This document shows, piece by piece, positions 55,701 through 63,918 of a stretch of DNA of 64,000 nucleotides. The DNA is taken from NCBI GenBank assembly GCA_022712315.1, contig JALAGS010000116.1:119097-183096 (forward strand), written 5' to 3'. A program made the translations under genes and the position numbers. Source of the DNA: Sphingobacterium sp. GTDB lineage: Bacteria > Bacteroidota > Bacteroidia > Sphingobacteriales > Sphingobacteriaceae. How positions within the stretch are numbered: position 1 is the stretch's first letter; each line of letters starts with the position of its first letter. The notes beneath the pieces are model-generated. The model was not told the origin of the DNA. It saw only the letters and a list, made by a program, of their open reading frames with translations, and ran no database searches.

Positions 55701-55967
55701 GCTTTAGACTATTATTTGGAAGATGCCTCTTTTTTACGCATTAACAATATTACGTTAGGTTATACCATGCCCCAAGAATTGTCAAAACGTGCATTTATTC
55801 AAAAAATGAGAGTGTTCCTTACCCTCAACAATATTCATACGTTCACTAAGTTTTCTGGATATGATCCTGAGGTGGCATCAACATCATCGATTTTAACGAG
55901 GGGTGTAGACAACTCTGCCTATCCAAGGACAAAAAGCTTTGTCGTAGGCCTTAATTTGACCTTTTGA
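52713..55967 (+). CDS. SusC/RagA-family TonB-dependent outer-membrane receptor
   Basis: A 1084-residue importer of full length. Signal peptide LALVAIVLPVHLWAQ, regulatory-like domain (KISGVVVDDANMPLMGVSI), linker LDEVVVIGYGTARKRDLTGA, plug (RGGTSFTGSSNPLVIVDGFV, IDVLKDASASAIYGSRGANG), barrel ending SFVVGLNLTF. The SusD gene follows after 169 bp, an unusually wide gap for such a pair. Start: the ATG at 52713 gives a complete signal peptide; Met5 is an alternative. Confidence 0.95.
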   Translation: MLKRMSQGKSALFSSKLKLALVAIVLPVHLWAQSNKISGVVVDDANMPLMGVSIRIKGTGSVIRTDSKGAFQYAAKEGDILQLSSVGFETATFVVKGNRPIKVQLKKSNQDLDEVVVIGYGTARKRDLTGAVGSIKGAEIKDIPVTTTAQALTGKIAGVNIVTQSGAPGAAANVTVRGGTSFTGSSNPLVIVDGFVLDGGLSNVDASDIESIDVLKDASASAIYGSRGANGVILITTKSAKSGRTNIDYNTYFSFEKLSKKLDLLDVEGYVKYQYEYQALGGRQQQFAAMFGGDATAPDFASNAYDRIQQDYAGRAGIDWQHEVFGGSAILQNHNVNINGGNEKTKLMLSYNNMSQDGILAKSGYNRNSIRAKINHNLFKGVDLDFNTLLQDANTQGGGSLGGMLKMSILQPVTGGIRFTNEQLLHADIAEELQAVDSQYDIYNPIIMNDAVTKTKASRLAVVNLGLNIKFLDDFTFRTAGSYQWKQTRNDMWDDGRTVNARNNGGPYGSRSNAEGYQWQLTNTLSWMKQLEKHNVNLMIGHEILYSKDQSLGHTYYGFPQSNFGLNDVSLATRIDRADVDESRYGLVSGFARGIYNYNDRYLLTATLRADGNSKFKEGHQWGYFPSASAAWNIHKEHFMEGQTFFDQLKIRAGYGSTGNDNIGNVTYATLYGSTIAAINNTEVIGLKPSDLLGNPGLQWEKTQTSNIALDIAILKNRISLTTDFYSNKSSNLLLKQTIPTSTGYRYQNQNVAALRNRGVEFTLRTVNIKKQNFQWQTNFNITFNRSKTLGLYGSSSENSDFMLNNLSSRIDFITKVGETVGQFYGYKYDGVYTTDNFTQNADGSYTLKDGVASLKGKNRASIKPGDVKYLPTAGETDSNGNPVWSTNDRTVIGNPEPKFFGGIGNNFSYKKFDLNVFLNFAYGNKAFNMNTQRFMGPYLPNQNSLGKMAERFTLIDPATGTETKDLNRLAELNPNQYQKNQVWSLNSTNNIAISDALDYYLEDASFLRINNITLGYTMPQELSKRAFIQKMRVFLTLNNIHTFTKFSGYDPEVASTSSILTRGVDNSAYPRTKSFVVGLNLTF

Positions 55968-56136
55968 TCGAATTAAGATGTGTAAAGAAAAATAGAACTA
56001 AAAAAGGTCGATAAACAATATATCAGGATTTGAAGAACCGTTTATCAACAGAAAAATAATTTCCTATGAAATGCAGTCTGTAAGACCAATTACTGGAGCG
56101 TGGTAGATTCATAAGAGATAAAACAATTATATTCCA

Positions 56137-57945
56137 ATGAAAAGAATTGTAATAATAGTAAGTATAGCCTGTCTATTGACAACAGGGGCATGTAAGAAGT
56201 TTTTAGACCTTCCTTCCCAAAGTGATTACGATAGTAGTAACATTTTTGAAAATGCCGATCGCGTAGAAATGGCATTATTAGGCGCTTATACAAGTGTCTT
56301 TAATTCGGAATTATATTACCAATTCGGTATGGGAACAGATGAATGTTTTTCGACGGAAGGAGAGACGAACTCCAAGAATCAAGTATCTAATTATGTCTAT
56401 ACTCCGGCAACAAGTCCGTCTTCTACCTATACAGCAATGTATTCGGGTGTTGAACAGGTCAATGTATTGATAAAGAATATTCCGTTAATGCAACCGGGAA
56501 CAGAAATAGAAAAGAAAAAACTGGATATGCTTCTCGGAGAATCATTGGCTATACGGGCCAAGAATATGTTGAATGTGGTACGTTATTTTGGTGATGTTCC
56601 CTTTCCACGTATTCCTGTAGTCGATGCTGGAAGTTTTTCTTCTTCTCGCGTAAGCCGGGATACGATATTAGATGGTTGTATTGAAGATTTGCAAAAAGCT
56701 ATCACGTTACTTCCTTGGAAAGGTGAATCGGGGTTATCAGTGGAACGTATCTCAAAAAATGCAGCATATGGTCTTTTGGCCAGGACAGCATTGTATGCGG
56801 CGGGATATTCCCTACGTTGGGATTTAAATTCATATGCGGCAAGTAGTGTACAGCTGAATAGACGTTCAGATCAGGGTAGGATACAGCAGTTATATCAAAT
56901 TGCTAGGGATGCTTGTAAGGCGGTGGTAGAGCGCGGTGAAAATAATTTGATTGATTACGAAACGATTTTTAGAAATCTCATTAATGGAAAGTATGACAAT
57001 GAGTCTATGCTGGAATATGGACAAAAAGGTGCAGATCGAAATGATGCGCAGATCGGTTATACCAATGGATTCTTTTCGCATACAAATTCTTTCTATGGAA
57101 AAGCGCAGCCGGCAATGGCAGCATTTCCTACTTATTATTTTGAATTTGAAGCGGGTGATAGTCGGCGGGATGTAACCATTGCATCGTATTCTATTACATC
57201 AGATAGCAAGCACCAGATGAATACCTACGCGAGCAATACCATCGGTAAATTCCGTGTCAATTGGAAAGCAGAAAAAGGTATCGCTGTAAATAAAAGGGAT
57301 ATCAATTGGATTGAATTACGGTATGCAGATATCTTATTGATGTATGCCGAAGCTGAAAATGAAATTAATCAGGGACCAACTGCAATCGCAAAAGATTTAT
57401 ACGAGCAAGTGCGTTTGCGCGCATTTAAAAACGATAGATCTAAAATTGGGGTAACCCCGAACTCCTACCAAGGATTTAAAGATGCAATTATTCAAGAGCG
57501 TAAGCTGGAACTCGGCTTTGAAGGATGGCGGCGAACTGATTTGATTCGTTGGGGGATATTGTTTGAGAAGCTGACCCTAGCCAAGCAGGAATTATTGGAT
57601 TTGGCAGCACATAAAGGAAAATATGCACAGGTTGATCTATTCCGCGCGTATAAAATGACTCCCGCAAATACATTTAATGATCCATTGGTTGTACAGGAAT
57701 TTATCTCATTTAAAGAGGCTCCCGATGCGGTAAAAAGAGCCGAATTGACTGCACAGGGTTATACCTTATTGGACATGTATAGCAATCAATCAATCTTTTT
57801 CGGAAATGCATTGACCCCAACGGCAACTTGGGTGAATAATATTTATAGAGGCCTGGAAAAGAATAAAGTTGAGTTAGTGCCCCTAAGTACATCAACAATC
57901 GATAATAACCCGGGGCTTGCAGGGCAGCAACACCCACTTTATTAA
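56137..57945 (+). CDS. SusD/RagB-family surface glycan-binding lipoprotein
   Basis: The 602-residue partner of the fourth SusC. Lipobox ends at Cys19 (LLTTGAC), followed by KKFLDLPSQSDYDSSNIF, the helical core (GESLAIRAKNMLNVVRYFGDVPF) and the RagB block (IQERKLELGFEGWRRTDLIRWG), ending IDNNPGLAGQQHPLY. The 169-bp gap after SusC has no terminator; SusC, SusD and the GH105 that follows probably form one operon. Confidence 0.95.
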   Translation: MKRIVIIVSIACLLTTGACKKFLDLPSQSDYDSSNIFENADRVEMALLGAYTSVFNSELYYQFGMGTDECFSTEGETNSKNQVSNYVYTPATSPSSTYTAMYSGVEQVNVLIKNIPLMQPGTEIEKKKLDMLLGESLAIRAKNMLNVVRYFGDVPFPRIPVVDAGSFSSSRVSRDTILDGCIEDLQKAITLLPWKGESGLSVERISKNAAYGLLARTALYAAGYSLRWDLNSYAASSVQLNRRSDQGRIQQLYQIARDACKAVVERGENNLIDYETIFRNLINGKYDNESMLEYGQKGADRNDAQIGYTNGFFSHTNSFYGKAQPAMAAFPTYYFEFEAGDSRRDVTIASYSITSDSKHQMNTYASNTIGKFRVNWKAEKGIAVNKRDINWIELRYADILLMYAEAENEINQGPTAIAKDLYEQVRLRAFKNDRSKIGVTPNSYQGFKDAIIQERKLELGFEGWRRTDLIRWGILFEKLTLAKQELLDLAAHKGKYAQVDLFRAYKMTPANTFNDPLVVQEFISFKEAPDAVKRAELTAQGYTLLDMYSNQSIFFGNALTPTATWVNNIYRGLEKNKVELVPLSTSTIDNNPGLAGQQHPLY

Positions 57946-58022
57946 GACTGTATTCTCTGCGAATAGTGTTGGCTCTTGCCTTAGTGCTAATTGTAGGGAC
58001 TATTTTACGTAATAAGAATGCT

Positions 58023-59180
58023 ATGATATTCCGAAAAATAAGCTTCATACTGTATCTTTTGATCTACGCGCTTGGGGCAAGAGCACAACCACTGTATCAA
58101 CAATTTGCAGATTCGGAAATGAAACGTTTTCCTGAGGCTTGGCAGTTGGATCACGGTAGACGATTATATTTTGGGTATTCCCAAGGTTTAGGTTGTCTTG
58201 CTATGTTAAGAGTGGCCGAAGAAACAGGCGATAGGAAGTATTTTGACTACGTAGAAAAGTGGGCAGATACACTCATCAATGAAAAGGGAGAAATTCATCT
58301 ATATGAACTTAGTGCCTATAATGTGGATTTTGTGAATTCCGGAAAAATACTCTTTGAACTTTACAAAAAAACCAAGAAAGAAAAATATCGTCTGGCTATT
58401 GAAACTTTGGTTCACCAACTAAAATATCAGCCGAAAACACTCGAAGGTGCCTATTGGCATAAATTAATCTACCCGCATCAGGTTTGGCTGGATGGGGTGT
58501 ATATGACAGCACCATTTTTAGTTAAATACGCTAAATTGAGCAAACAAGATCGGTATTACGATAAAGCTATTGACGAAATTTTGATTACAGCTAAACATAC
58601 ACGCGATGAAAAGACGGGATTGTATTATCATGCTTGGGATGAAAGTAAAAAACAAACCTGGGCAAATCCGCAGACGGGCCAGTCCCCCAATTTTTGGGGA
58701 CGAAGCATTGGTTGGTATTTTATGGCGATCATTGATGTTTTGGAAGGGATACCGGTAGATCATCCACGAAGAGGTGAATTAATTGCACTTGTTCAATTGC
58801 TAGCCAAGAACCTGGCCAAATATCAAGATAATGAAGGGCTGTGGTGGCAGGTAATAGATCAAGCTGGAAGAGAAAGAAATTATCAGGAAGCGTCAGTAAA
58901 TAGCATGTTTCTGTATGCATACTCGAAAGGCATGAATAGAAAATACCTTTCAAAAAATTATAAAGGGTTGGTTGATAAACTGTATAAGGGGATTCAAAAG
59001 AAGTTATTAAAGCATGAAAACGGATTATGGACATTGACACAGTGTAATGCCGTCGCCGGTTTGGGAGGAAATCCTTATCGAGACGGTAGCTATGATTACT
59101 ACGTAGGTGAACGCATTCGTGAAAATGACAGCAAAGCGACTGGCCCGTTTATTATGGGCTGCTTAGAGGCGGGGTTTTGA
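58023..59180 (+). CDS. GH105-family unsaturated glucuronyl/galacturonyl hydrolase, YteR-like subtype
   Basis: A 385-residue secreted enzyme; the ATG at 58023 gives MIFRKISFILYLLIYALGAR then AQ, a signal peptide, and is preferred over a GTG at 57966. Barrel motifs are RRLYFGYSQGLGCLAMLRV, Asp157 in HQVWLDGVYMTAPF (equivalent of the catalytic Asp), YYHAWDES, WGRSIGWYFMAI and GGNPYRDGSYDYYVGE. This matches the YteR/YesR branch of GH105, clearly apart from the two WIDAIQMAMP-type copies elsewhere in the locus. It follows SusD with a 77-bp gap. Confidence 0.92.
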   Translation: MIFRKISFILYLLIYALGARAQPLYQQFADSEMKRFPEAWQLDHGRRLYFGYSQGLGCLAMLRVAEETGDRKYFDYVEKWADTLINEKGEIHLYELSAYNVDFVNSGKILFELYKKTKKEKYRLAIETLVHQLKYQPKTLEGAYWHKLIYPHQVWLDGVYMTAPFLVKYAKLSKQDRYYDKAIDEILITAKHTRDEKTGLYYHAWDESKKQTWANPQTGQSPNFWGRSIGWYFMAIIDVLEGIPVDHPRRGELIALVQLLAKNLAKYQDNEGLWWQVIDQAGRERNYQEASVNSMFLYAYSKGMNRKYLSKNYKGLVDKLYKGIQKKLLKHENGLWTLTQCNAVAGLGGNPYRDGSYDYYVGERIRENDSKATGPFIMGCLEAGF

Positions 59181-59251
59181 ATCTGTCAGTTTAAAGTTTT
59201 TTAGAATATTTATAAACAAATCGTTAATTTTATACTTCTTAAAAGCTGACA

Positions 59252-60289
59252 ATGACCAATTCCGTAAATCAATTTTTGAAAACTTTAGAAATTAGTGATT
59301 TTTCCGCTACTCCAAAGTATTTGCAGCTGGCAAATACCATCATTGATGCTGTTAAAAATGAAATATTGGTCAGAGATGATATGTTGCCTTCCATTAATGA
59401 GCTGAGCGCCTATCTGGAAATATCGCGTGATACTGTTGAAAAAGCATACCGTTACCTAAAAAAAAATGAGATCATAGCATCCAATCCAGGAAAAGGATAT
59501 TATGTAAATAAAACTGATGTACAGTCGAAACTTAAGATCGCGCTTTTTCTCAATAAGCTGAGTGCACATAAGAAAATTGTGTACGATTCCTTTGCAAGAG
59601 AACTTAGTGATTATGCCAATTTAGATTTGTTTGTTTACAATTCAGACTTATCGTATCTCAATACACTACTCGGAAGTCTAACGAAAACTTATGATCATTA
59701 TGTGGTCTTCCCTCATTTTAAAGAAGGAAGGGATAAAGCCCCGGATATAATCCGTAAGATTCCTACAGAAAAGCTGATGTTGCTTGGGAAATTCATTGAA
59801 GATGTTCCCGGTGATTTTCCTGCGGTTTATGAAAATTACGAACATGACATTTACTCCGCATTGGAGGAAGCTAATGAAGTATTGAGTAAGTATAAAAGTT
59901 TGAAACTGGTATTTCCTGACTATAGTGATTTCCCAAAAGCCATTATCAAAGGTTTTTATAAATTTTGCCAACAATATGCCTTTGAGCATGAGCTGGTTTC
60001 CGATATCGATGAGGAGAAAGTAGAGAAAGGAACGTGTTATATCAATATCATCGAAGATGACCTTGTCAAATTGCTAAACAAGGTTATTCAAAAAAAACTG
60101 GTCATCGGAAAAGATGTAGGCATTATTTCTTATAACGAGACTCCATTGAAAAAATTTATTCTTAATGGTATTACAACAATATCTACCGACTTTGAAATGA
60201 TGGGGAGAATGGCTGCCGAACTGATCATCAATAAATCCAAAGATCGTGTAGAGGTACCATTTTACTTGAAATTGAGACCATCTATTTAG
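59252..60289 (+). CDS. GntR-family transcriptional regulator with LacI-type sensor domain
   Basis: A 345-residue cytoplasmic regulator. Residues about 18-85 form the GntR winged helix-turn-helix (KYLQLANTIIDAVKNEILVR, LPSINELSAYLEISRDTVEK, KNEIIASNPGKGYYV). Residues 92-345 resemble a periplasmic-binding-type sugar sensor (LKIALFLNKLSAHKKIVYDS, KLMLLGKF, VGIISYNETPLKKF, ISTDFEMMGRMAAELIINKS). Such GntR-LacI hybrids control sugar catabolism in Bacteroidota, for example rhamnose or arabinose genes. It lies 71 bp after GH105 and is the only regulator in the window. A dimeric GntR site would be palindromic, so it is not an obvious match for the direct-repeat CAGGAT module. Confidence 0.9.
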   Translation: MTNSVNQFLKTLEISDFSATPKYLQLANTIIDAVKNEILVRDDMLPSINELSAYLEISRDTVEKAYRYLKKNEIIASNPGKGYYVNKTDVQSKLKIALFLNKLSAHKKIVYDSFARELSDYANLDLFVYNSDLSYLNTLLGSLTKTYDHYVVFPHFKEGRDKAPDIIRKIPTEKLMLLGKFIEDVPGDFPAVYENYEHDIYSALEEANEVLSKYKSLKLVFPDYSDFPKAIIKGFYKFCQQYAFEHELVSDIDEEKVEKGTCYINIIEDDLVKLLNKVIQKKLVIGKDVGIISYNETPLKKFILNGITTISTDFEMMGRMAAELIINKSKDRVEVPFYLKLRPSI

Positions 60290-60414
60290 TCCTAAAGTGC
60301 TCCTATGTCCAGTACAAATGATCATAAAGCGAATCAGTTCTTCATATTTCCGCATGCGACTAGCGGTGGTGAAAGTAAAAGAAGGTTCTTCTATTCAAGA
60401 AAGAGATAAATACG

Positions 60415-60460
60415 ACAAGCAAAAGGCTGATCTACTCAGGTAAATCAGCCTTTTGCTTGT
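60415..60460. terminator. Bidirectional hairpin between the regulator and the DUF4136 gene
   Basis: A perfect 17-bp stem (60415-60431 with 60444-60460, core AAGCAAAAGGCTGAT) with a 12-nt loop lies between converging genes. The T tract is short (TTTT inside the stem), but the position and stem strength favour a terminator used in both directions. Confidence 0.75.
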
Positions 60461-60482
60461 GTAAGTCTATTGCAAACTTCGT

Positions 60483-61055
60483 TTATTTCTTTAAGGTTTT
60501 CACAGGAAATAAATCAATAACTCCTTTTGCTACCTTGCTGATGTTATTAATTGCTTTTTCTGGGTTGTCGACGTCACCCGAACCACGTGCCTGCCAAATC
60601 ACTGCGTTTGTTTTACGATCGATGGCTTCGATAATCAGATGGCCGTAACGATAACGTTCTTTTGCAACTGGGTAATAGCCTCCGCCATAGTAATAAGGTG
60701 AAAACCATGGACGATACCAGCCCCAGGGACCGCCCCAGCCGTAATAACCACCGCCGCCATAGACCAAACGACTTTTATTATTGACAATGGTAATATAGCG
60801 GAATAATAAATCAGGATTATCTTTGGAATATTGTAGGCCCTTTGCTTCCAACGCAGTATTCGCGGCATCCAAGATATTGGCTTTAGCAATATCGTTGTCA
60901 AAATAAGACTTCGAAAGCGAGTCTACCGGAGGTAACCAAGCATACGTCCTAAAAGGAGTAAAATCCATCTTTTCTACCCGAGTAGTATTGTATTGATAAG
61001 ACGAACATGATGCGAGTGCAATGCAAAGCACCAAAAATAATAGAATCTTTTTCAT
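60483..61055 (-). CDS. DUF4136-family lipoprotein
   Basis: A 190-residue lipoprotein: the signal ends in the lipobox Cys17 (CIALASC). It opens with the DUF4136 pattern FTPFRTYAWLPP, continues with DPDLLFRY-like NPDLLFRYITIVN, then a Tyr/Gly/Trp-rich stretch (GGGGYYGWGGPWGWYRPWF), and ends with LIIEAIDRKTNAVIWQARGSG. The family is widespread in Bacteroidota and has no established function. It is not part of the polysaccharide locus in orientation or content. Confidence 0.85.
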   Translation of the reverse strand: MKKILLFLVLCIALASCSSYQYNTTRVEKMDFTPFRTYAWLPPVDSLSKSYFDNDIAKANILDAANTALEAKGLQYSKDNPDLLFRYITIVNNKSRLVYGGGGYYGWGGPWGWYRPWFSPYYYGGGYYPVAKERYRYGHLIIEAIDRKTNAVIWQARGSGDVDNPEKAINNISKVAKGVIDLFPVKTLKK

Positions 61056-61254
61056 GGCCTATATGGAACTTATATTTATTAACTAATTTGTTTTTATTCT
61101 TTATCCGTATGCCTTTCAAGTGTAAAAATATTACAGTTGACGGTCTTTATGGCAATTGTTTTTTTATCGTCCGGGATGCTTTTATCCTTTTTGATTTTAC
61201 AATCTATTACTTTAGACAAAAAACTATAAATATGGTTTAATCCTCATTGTAAAA

Positions 61255-62898
61255 TTAATAGGGATATTTTGCCACGAGCGGAATCTGTCTTCCAGGCCCA
61301 AATGCTTTAGGACTAACCCGCAAGATAGGAGGCGCTTGAAAACGTTTGAATTCAGCATTATTAACCAATTTACATACCCTTTCTACTAACGATTTTTCAA
61401 AGCCCATTGCTACAACCTCAGATCCTGCCTTCTCATTTTCGATGAGTTCAAAGAGGATTTGATCCAATAGCTCATATTCCGGTAAGGAGTCTGAATCTTT
61501 TTGATCTGGCCGAAGTTCAGCGGAAGGCGCTTTTTCAATGGTATTGATTGGAATGATTTCACGTTCCCGATTGATATAGCGCGCTAAATCATAGGCTTTG
61601 GATTTGTAAACATCACCGATTACAGAGATGGAACCTGCCATATCACCATACAGGGTACCGTATCCTACAGCAGCTTCGCTTTTGTTGGATGTATTGAGTA
61701 GGATATTACCGAATTTATTGGAAACGGCCATCAAAATTACCGCACGCGCGCGCGCTTGAATATTTTCTTCAGTCGTATCTGGCTGTAATCCTTCAAAAAG
61801 AGGCGCTAGACTATGTTCGTAGGCATTGGCGATATCTTTGATCGGAACAATAAAATGTTTGCAACCCGTATTATTGACGAGATCCATCGCATCTTTTATC
61901 GAATGGTCAGAAGAATAAACCGATGGCATGAGTATGGCTAATACATTATCGGCACCCAAAGCCTCACAGGCTAAAGCGGCAACTAAGGCCGAATCCAGTC
62001 CACCGGAAAGACCTAAAACCGCTTTTTTGAAACCAGACTTCTGAAAATAATCACGAAGCCCAAGAATCAATGCATCATGTATAAGAGCCATCTCAGCTAT
62101 AGACTCTTTCGAAGAAGCTGTGGTAGAGGTTATATTTTGTTGATGATAGGTAACAAATTGAAGATCCTCTTCAAAGCTTTTTAGTTCAGCAATTTTTGTT
62201 CCTTTATTATTCAAGGCGATTGAGCGGCCGTCAAAGATAATATCCATGTGAGCACCAATCTGATTGACATAAATTAGTGGTCTACCAGACTTTGTGACCT
62301 GTTGGCTGAGGACCTTGATACGTTCGTCAAAATGCGTATAGGAAAAAGGGGAGGCCGCAATGTTGATGAGAAGATCTGGGTTTTCTTTTCTCAGCTCTTC
62401 CATCGGATCGCCAACGTAAGAATTTTCGCCTTCGTCGTCATCCCATAAATCTTCACAGATTGTTAGCGCAATTTTTACGCCGTTCAATTCGATACAATCG
62501 AAACGTCTGCTGGGTTCAAAATAACGATATTCATCAAATACATCATAATCGGGCAAAAGGCCTTTCTTAACAATGTTTCGGACGGCCCCATGCTCAATAA
62601 ATACAGCCGTATTATAGAGTTCTTTGCCTTCAGGATCGCTGTTTTTAACCGGAGCCCCAATGATGCAGGCAATATCCTGACAATGGGCGGCGATTTGATG
62701 AATGGCTTCATCGCATTGAAGTTTAAAGGCCTTACTTCGCAAAAGATCCTTGGCAGGATAACCACCAACTGCGAGTTCGGCAAAAATAATAAGATCAGCT
62801 GTCGCTTCTTTGGCCTGATGGATTGCGCTAATTATTTTTTTAGTATTTGCTTCAAAATTACCGATATGGTAATTCAATTGTGCTAAAGCTATTTTCAT
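61255..62898 (-). CDS. nadE: Glutamine-dependent NAD+ synthetase
   Basis: The enzyme makes NAD+ from deamido-NAD+ with ATP and glutamine, in the cytoplasm. The 547-residue protein has an N-terminal nitrilase-type glutaminase with the triad Glu41 (IIFAELAVGG), Lys112 (KKGLLPDYDVFDE) and Cys147 (LTICEDLWDD), and a C-terminal synthetase with the ATP-pyrophosphatase loop GLSGGLDSALVAALA, LLNTSNKSEAAVGYGTLYGD and APSAELRPDQKDSDSLPEY. Housekeeping gene, marking the end of the accessory locus. Confidence 0.97.
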   Translation of the reverse strand: MKIALAQLNYHIGNFEANTKKIISAIHQAKEATADLIIFAELAVGGYPAKDLLRSKAFKLQCDEAIHQIAAHCQDIACIIGAPVKNSDPEGKELYNTAVFIEHGAVRNIVKKGLLPDYDVFDEYRYFEPSRRFDCIELNGVKIALTICEDLWDDDEGENSYVGDPMEELRKENPDLLINIAASPFSYTHFDERIKVLSQQVTKSGRPLIYVNQIGAHMDIIFDGRSIALNNKGTKIAELKSFEEDLQFVTYHQQNITSTTASSKESIAEMALIHDALILGLRDYFQKSGFKKAVLGLSGGLDSALVAALACEALGADNVLAILMPSVYSSDHSIKDAMDLVNNTGCKHFIVPIKDIANAYEHSLAPLFEGLQPDTTEENIQARARAVILMAVSNKFGNILLNTSNKSEAAVGYGTLYGDMAGSISVIGDVYKSKAYDLARYINREREIIPINTIEKAPSAELRPDQKDSDSLPEYELLDQILFELIENEKAGSEVVAMGFEKSLVERVCKLVNNAEFKRFQAPPILRVSPKAFGPGRQIPLVAKYPY

Positions 62899-62952
62899 AT
62901 GCTATTAATCGTCTAACTAAAATGAGATACCAATAGATGTAGGATCTTCGTA

Positions 62953-62960
62953 CAAATTTA
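62953..62960 (-). promoter_or_regulatory. Possible -7 element for nadE
   Basis: On the minus strand TAAATTTG fits TAnnTTTG, about 55 nt before the nadE start. No clear TTG -33 element was seen at the proper distance. Confidence 0.4.
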
Positions 62961-63208
62961 TTTCTTTTTTTTGATACTCCGCCTGAACTGATGGGAATAA
63001 AAGCGTTAACTATTTTCGGATCTAAAAACTTTGTAGTACAATATTTCAACAGTGTAACATTGTGCTGGACCAGCACGGAAAAGATTCGGCAGAAGGTGGG
63101 TCTAGATGTGTAAACCGACAAATCGGCTATGGAGGCATATTTACATGGATAAGGATGTGCTAAAATGTTTTAACATAATTTTAACAACGTTAAATGCTGT
63201 TAAATTTC

Positions 63209-63239
63209 TTGACATGAACGCCAATGTGTAGTACCTTTG
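63209..63239 (+). promoter_or_regulatory. Consensus Bacteroidota promoter
   Basis: TTGACA at 63209-63214 and TACCTTTG at 63232-63239, with 20 bp between the TTG and the -7 element. Both parts match the housekeeping consensus (TTG, TAnnTTTG) perfectly. The predicted start is near 63246. Confidence 0.75.
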
Positions 63240-63245
63240 ATATAT

Positions 63246-63356
63246 CAAAAGAAACGAAAGATATTTTAAAATAATATATAAAGAACTTTTCATAATTTAG
63301 GTTAATAATTGGTTAGGTAAAGCTCGGAGTTCCCCACTTCGAGCTTTTATTTTTTT
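63246..63356 (+). ncRNA. Candidate small RNA of about 110 nt, related to the 12731-12904 RNA
   Basis: It starts behind a consensus promoter and ends with a terminator; there is no ATG in it on this strand. The box CATAATTTAGGTTAATAATT then GGTTA (63291-63315), the 11-bp hairpin with CCCC in its loop and the T run mirror the minus-strand element at 12731-12795. The opposite strand could instead be a susC-like leader, since the box ends at an ATG there. Confidence 0.5.
63319..63356 (+). terminator. Terminator of the candidate small RNA
   Basis: An 11-bp stem (AAAGCTCGGAG / CTTCGAGCTTT, one G-T wobble) with loop TTCCCCA and a T-rich tail (TTTTATTTTTTT). Confidence 0.85.
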
Positions 63357-63532
63357 AGCAACCTGTTTCAAGTCGTGTATCAATTTCCTTCTGTGTTTAA
63401 CTAATTTAAAGTGTTGTTTAGGCATTATACTATTGCAACACAACAGCGATCTTTTTGTTCCATAAGTCTAGCTCCTTCCTCTTTTTCTCTTTTAATTTTT
63501 TTGGAGAACATTAGGATTAAATAGTGATCAAA

Positions 63533-63639
63533 TTAACCATTTAGACAGTGCTTGTTCTGTGATGGTTCAGTGCTCATTCAGTGCTTGCTCAATGAAAACT
63601 GAATAACCAGTGACTGATCACTGTCTAAAAATTGGTTAA
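63533..63639. repeat. Inverted-repeat element with 11-bp tandem repeats
   Basis: Arms 63533-63550 and 63619-63639 pair with one 3-base gap (TTAACCA, TTTAGACAGTG in both). Inside, 11-bp units start at 63547, 63558, 63569 and 63580: AGTGCTTGTTC, TGTGATGGTTC, AGTGCTCATTC, AGTGCTTGCTC. The build is that of the element at 17702-17855. Confidence 0.75.
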
Positions 63640-63918
63640 AAATTGTTATTAGGTAAAAGAGTATGTTAAGACATGGTAATCTTAATGGTTTTCTTGACTT
63701 CTTGTTTGTTGTTTCTTTCTAAGTTATTTTTTTATAATTACATGTGTTAAATTTATTGTTTTTCGAGAGTTGATGTGAGGTTGTGTTTTTAAGTTATTTA
63801 ATATTATTTTACATTAAAATTGTGTTTTGTGTTTTTTTATGTTATTTTTAATAACGTTAAATTCTGTTTATTTATTTATTTATTGTGTTATTGTGTTTCT
63901 TTTTGTTTTAATTTAATA

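Larger units (their letters stand above)
62899..63918. other. 1020-bp stretch without a clear gene between nadE and the partial CDS
   Basis: Contents in order: the nadE leader; a strong plus-strand promoter (63209-63239); a candidate small RNA with terminator (63246-63356); the 11-bp-repeat element (63533-63639); and a very T-rich run (about 63690-63918). On the minus strand a 50-codon ORF (63141-63293) starts at the ATG in the conserved box and has a hydrophobic start (MKSSLYIILKYLSFLLIYQ). Confidence 0.65.

Noticed and set aside
56024..56029. CAGGAT between the fourth SusC and SusD
   Set aside because: No half-site 10 bp upstream and no TA 27 bp downstream, so it is not a copy of the promoter module.
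57966..58022. GTG start adding 19 residues to the third GH105
   Set aside because: The ATG at 58023 begins a cleaner signal peptide; the extension only adds a second hydrophobic run.
62858..63121. 87-codon minus-strand ORF overlapping the nadE start
   Set aside because: No recognisable features, overlaps nadE in another frame, and lies across its presumed promoter.
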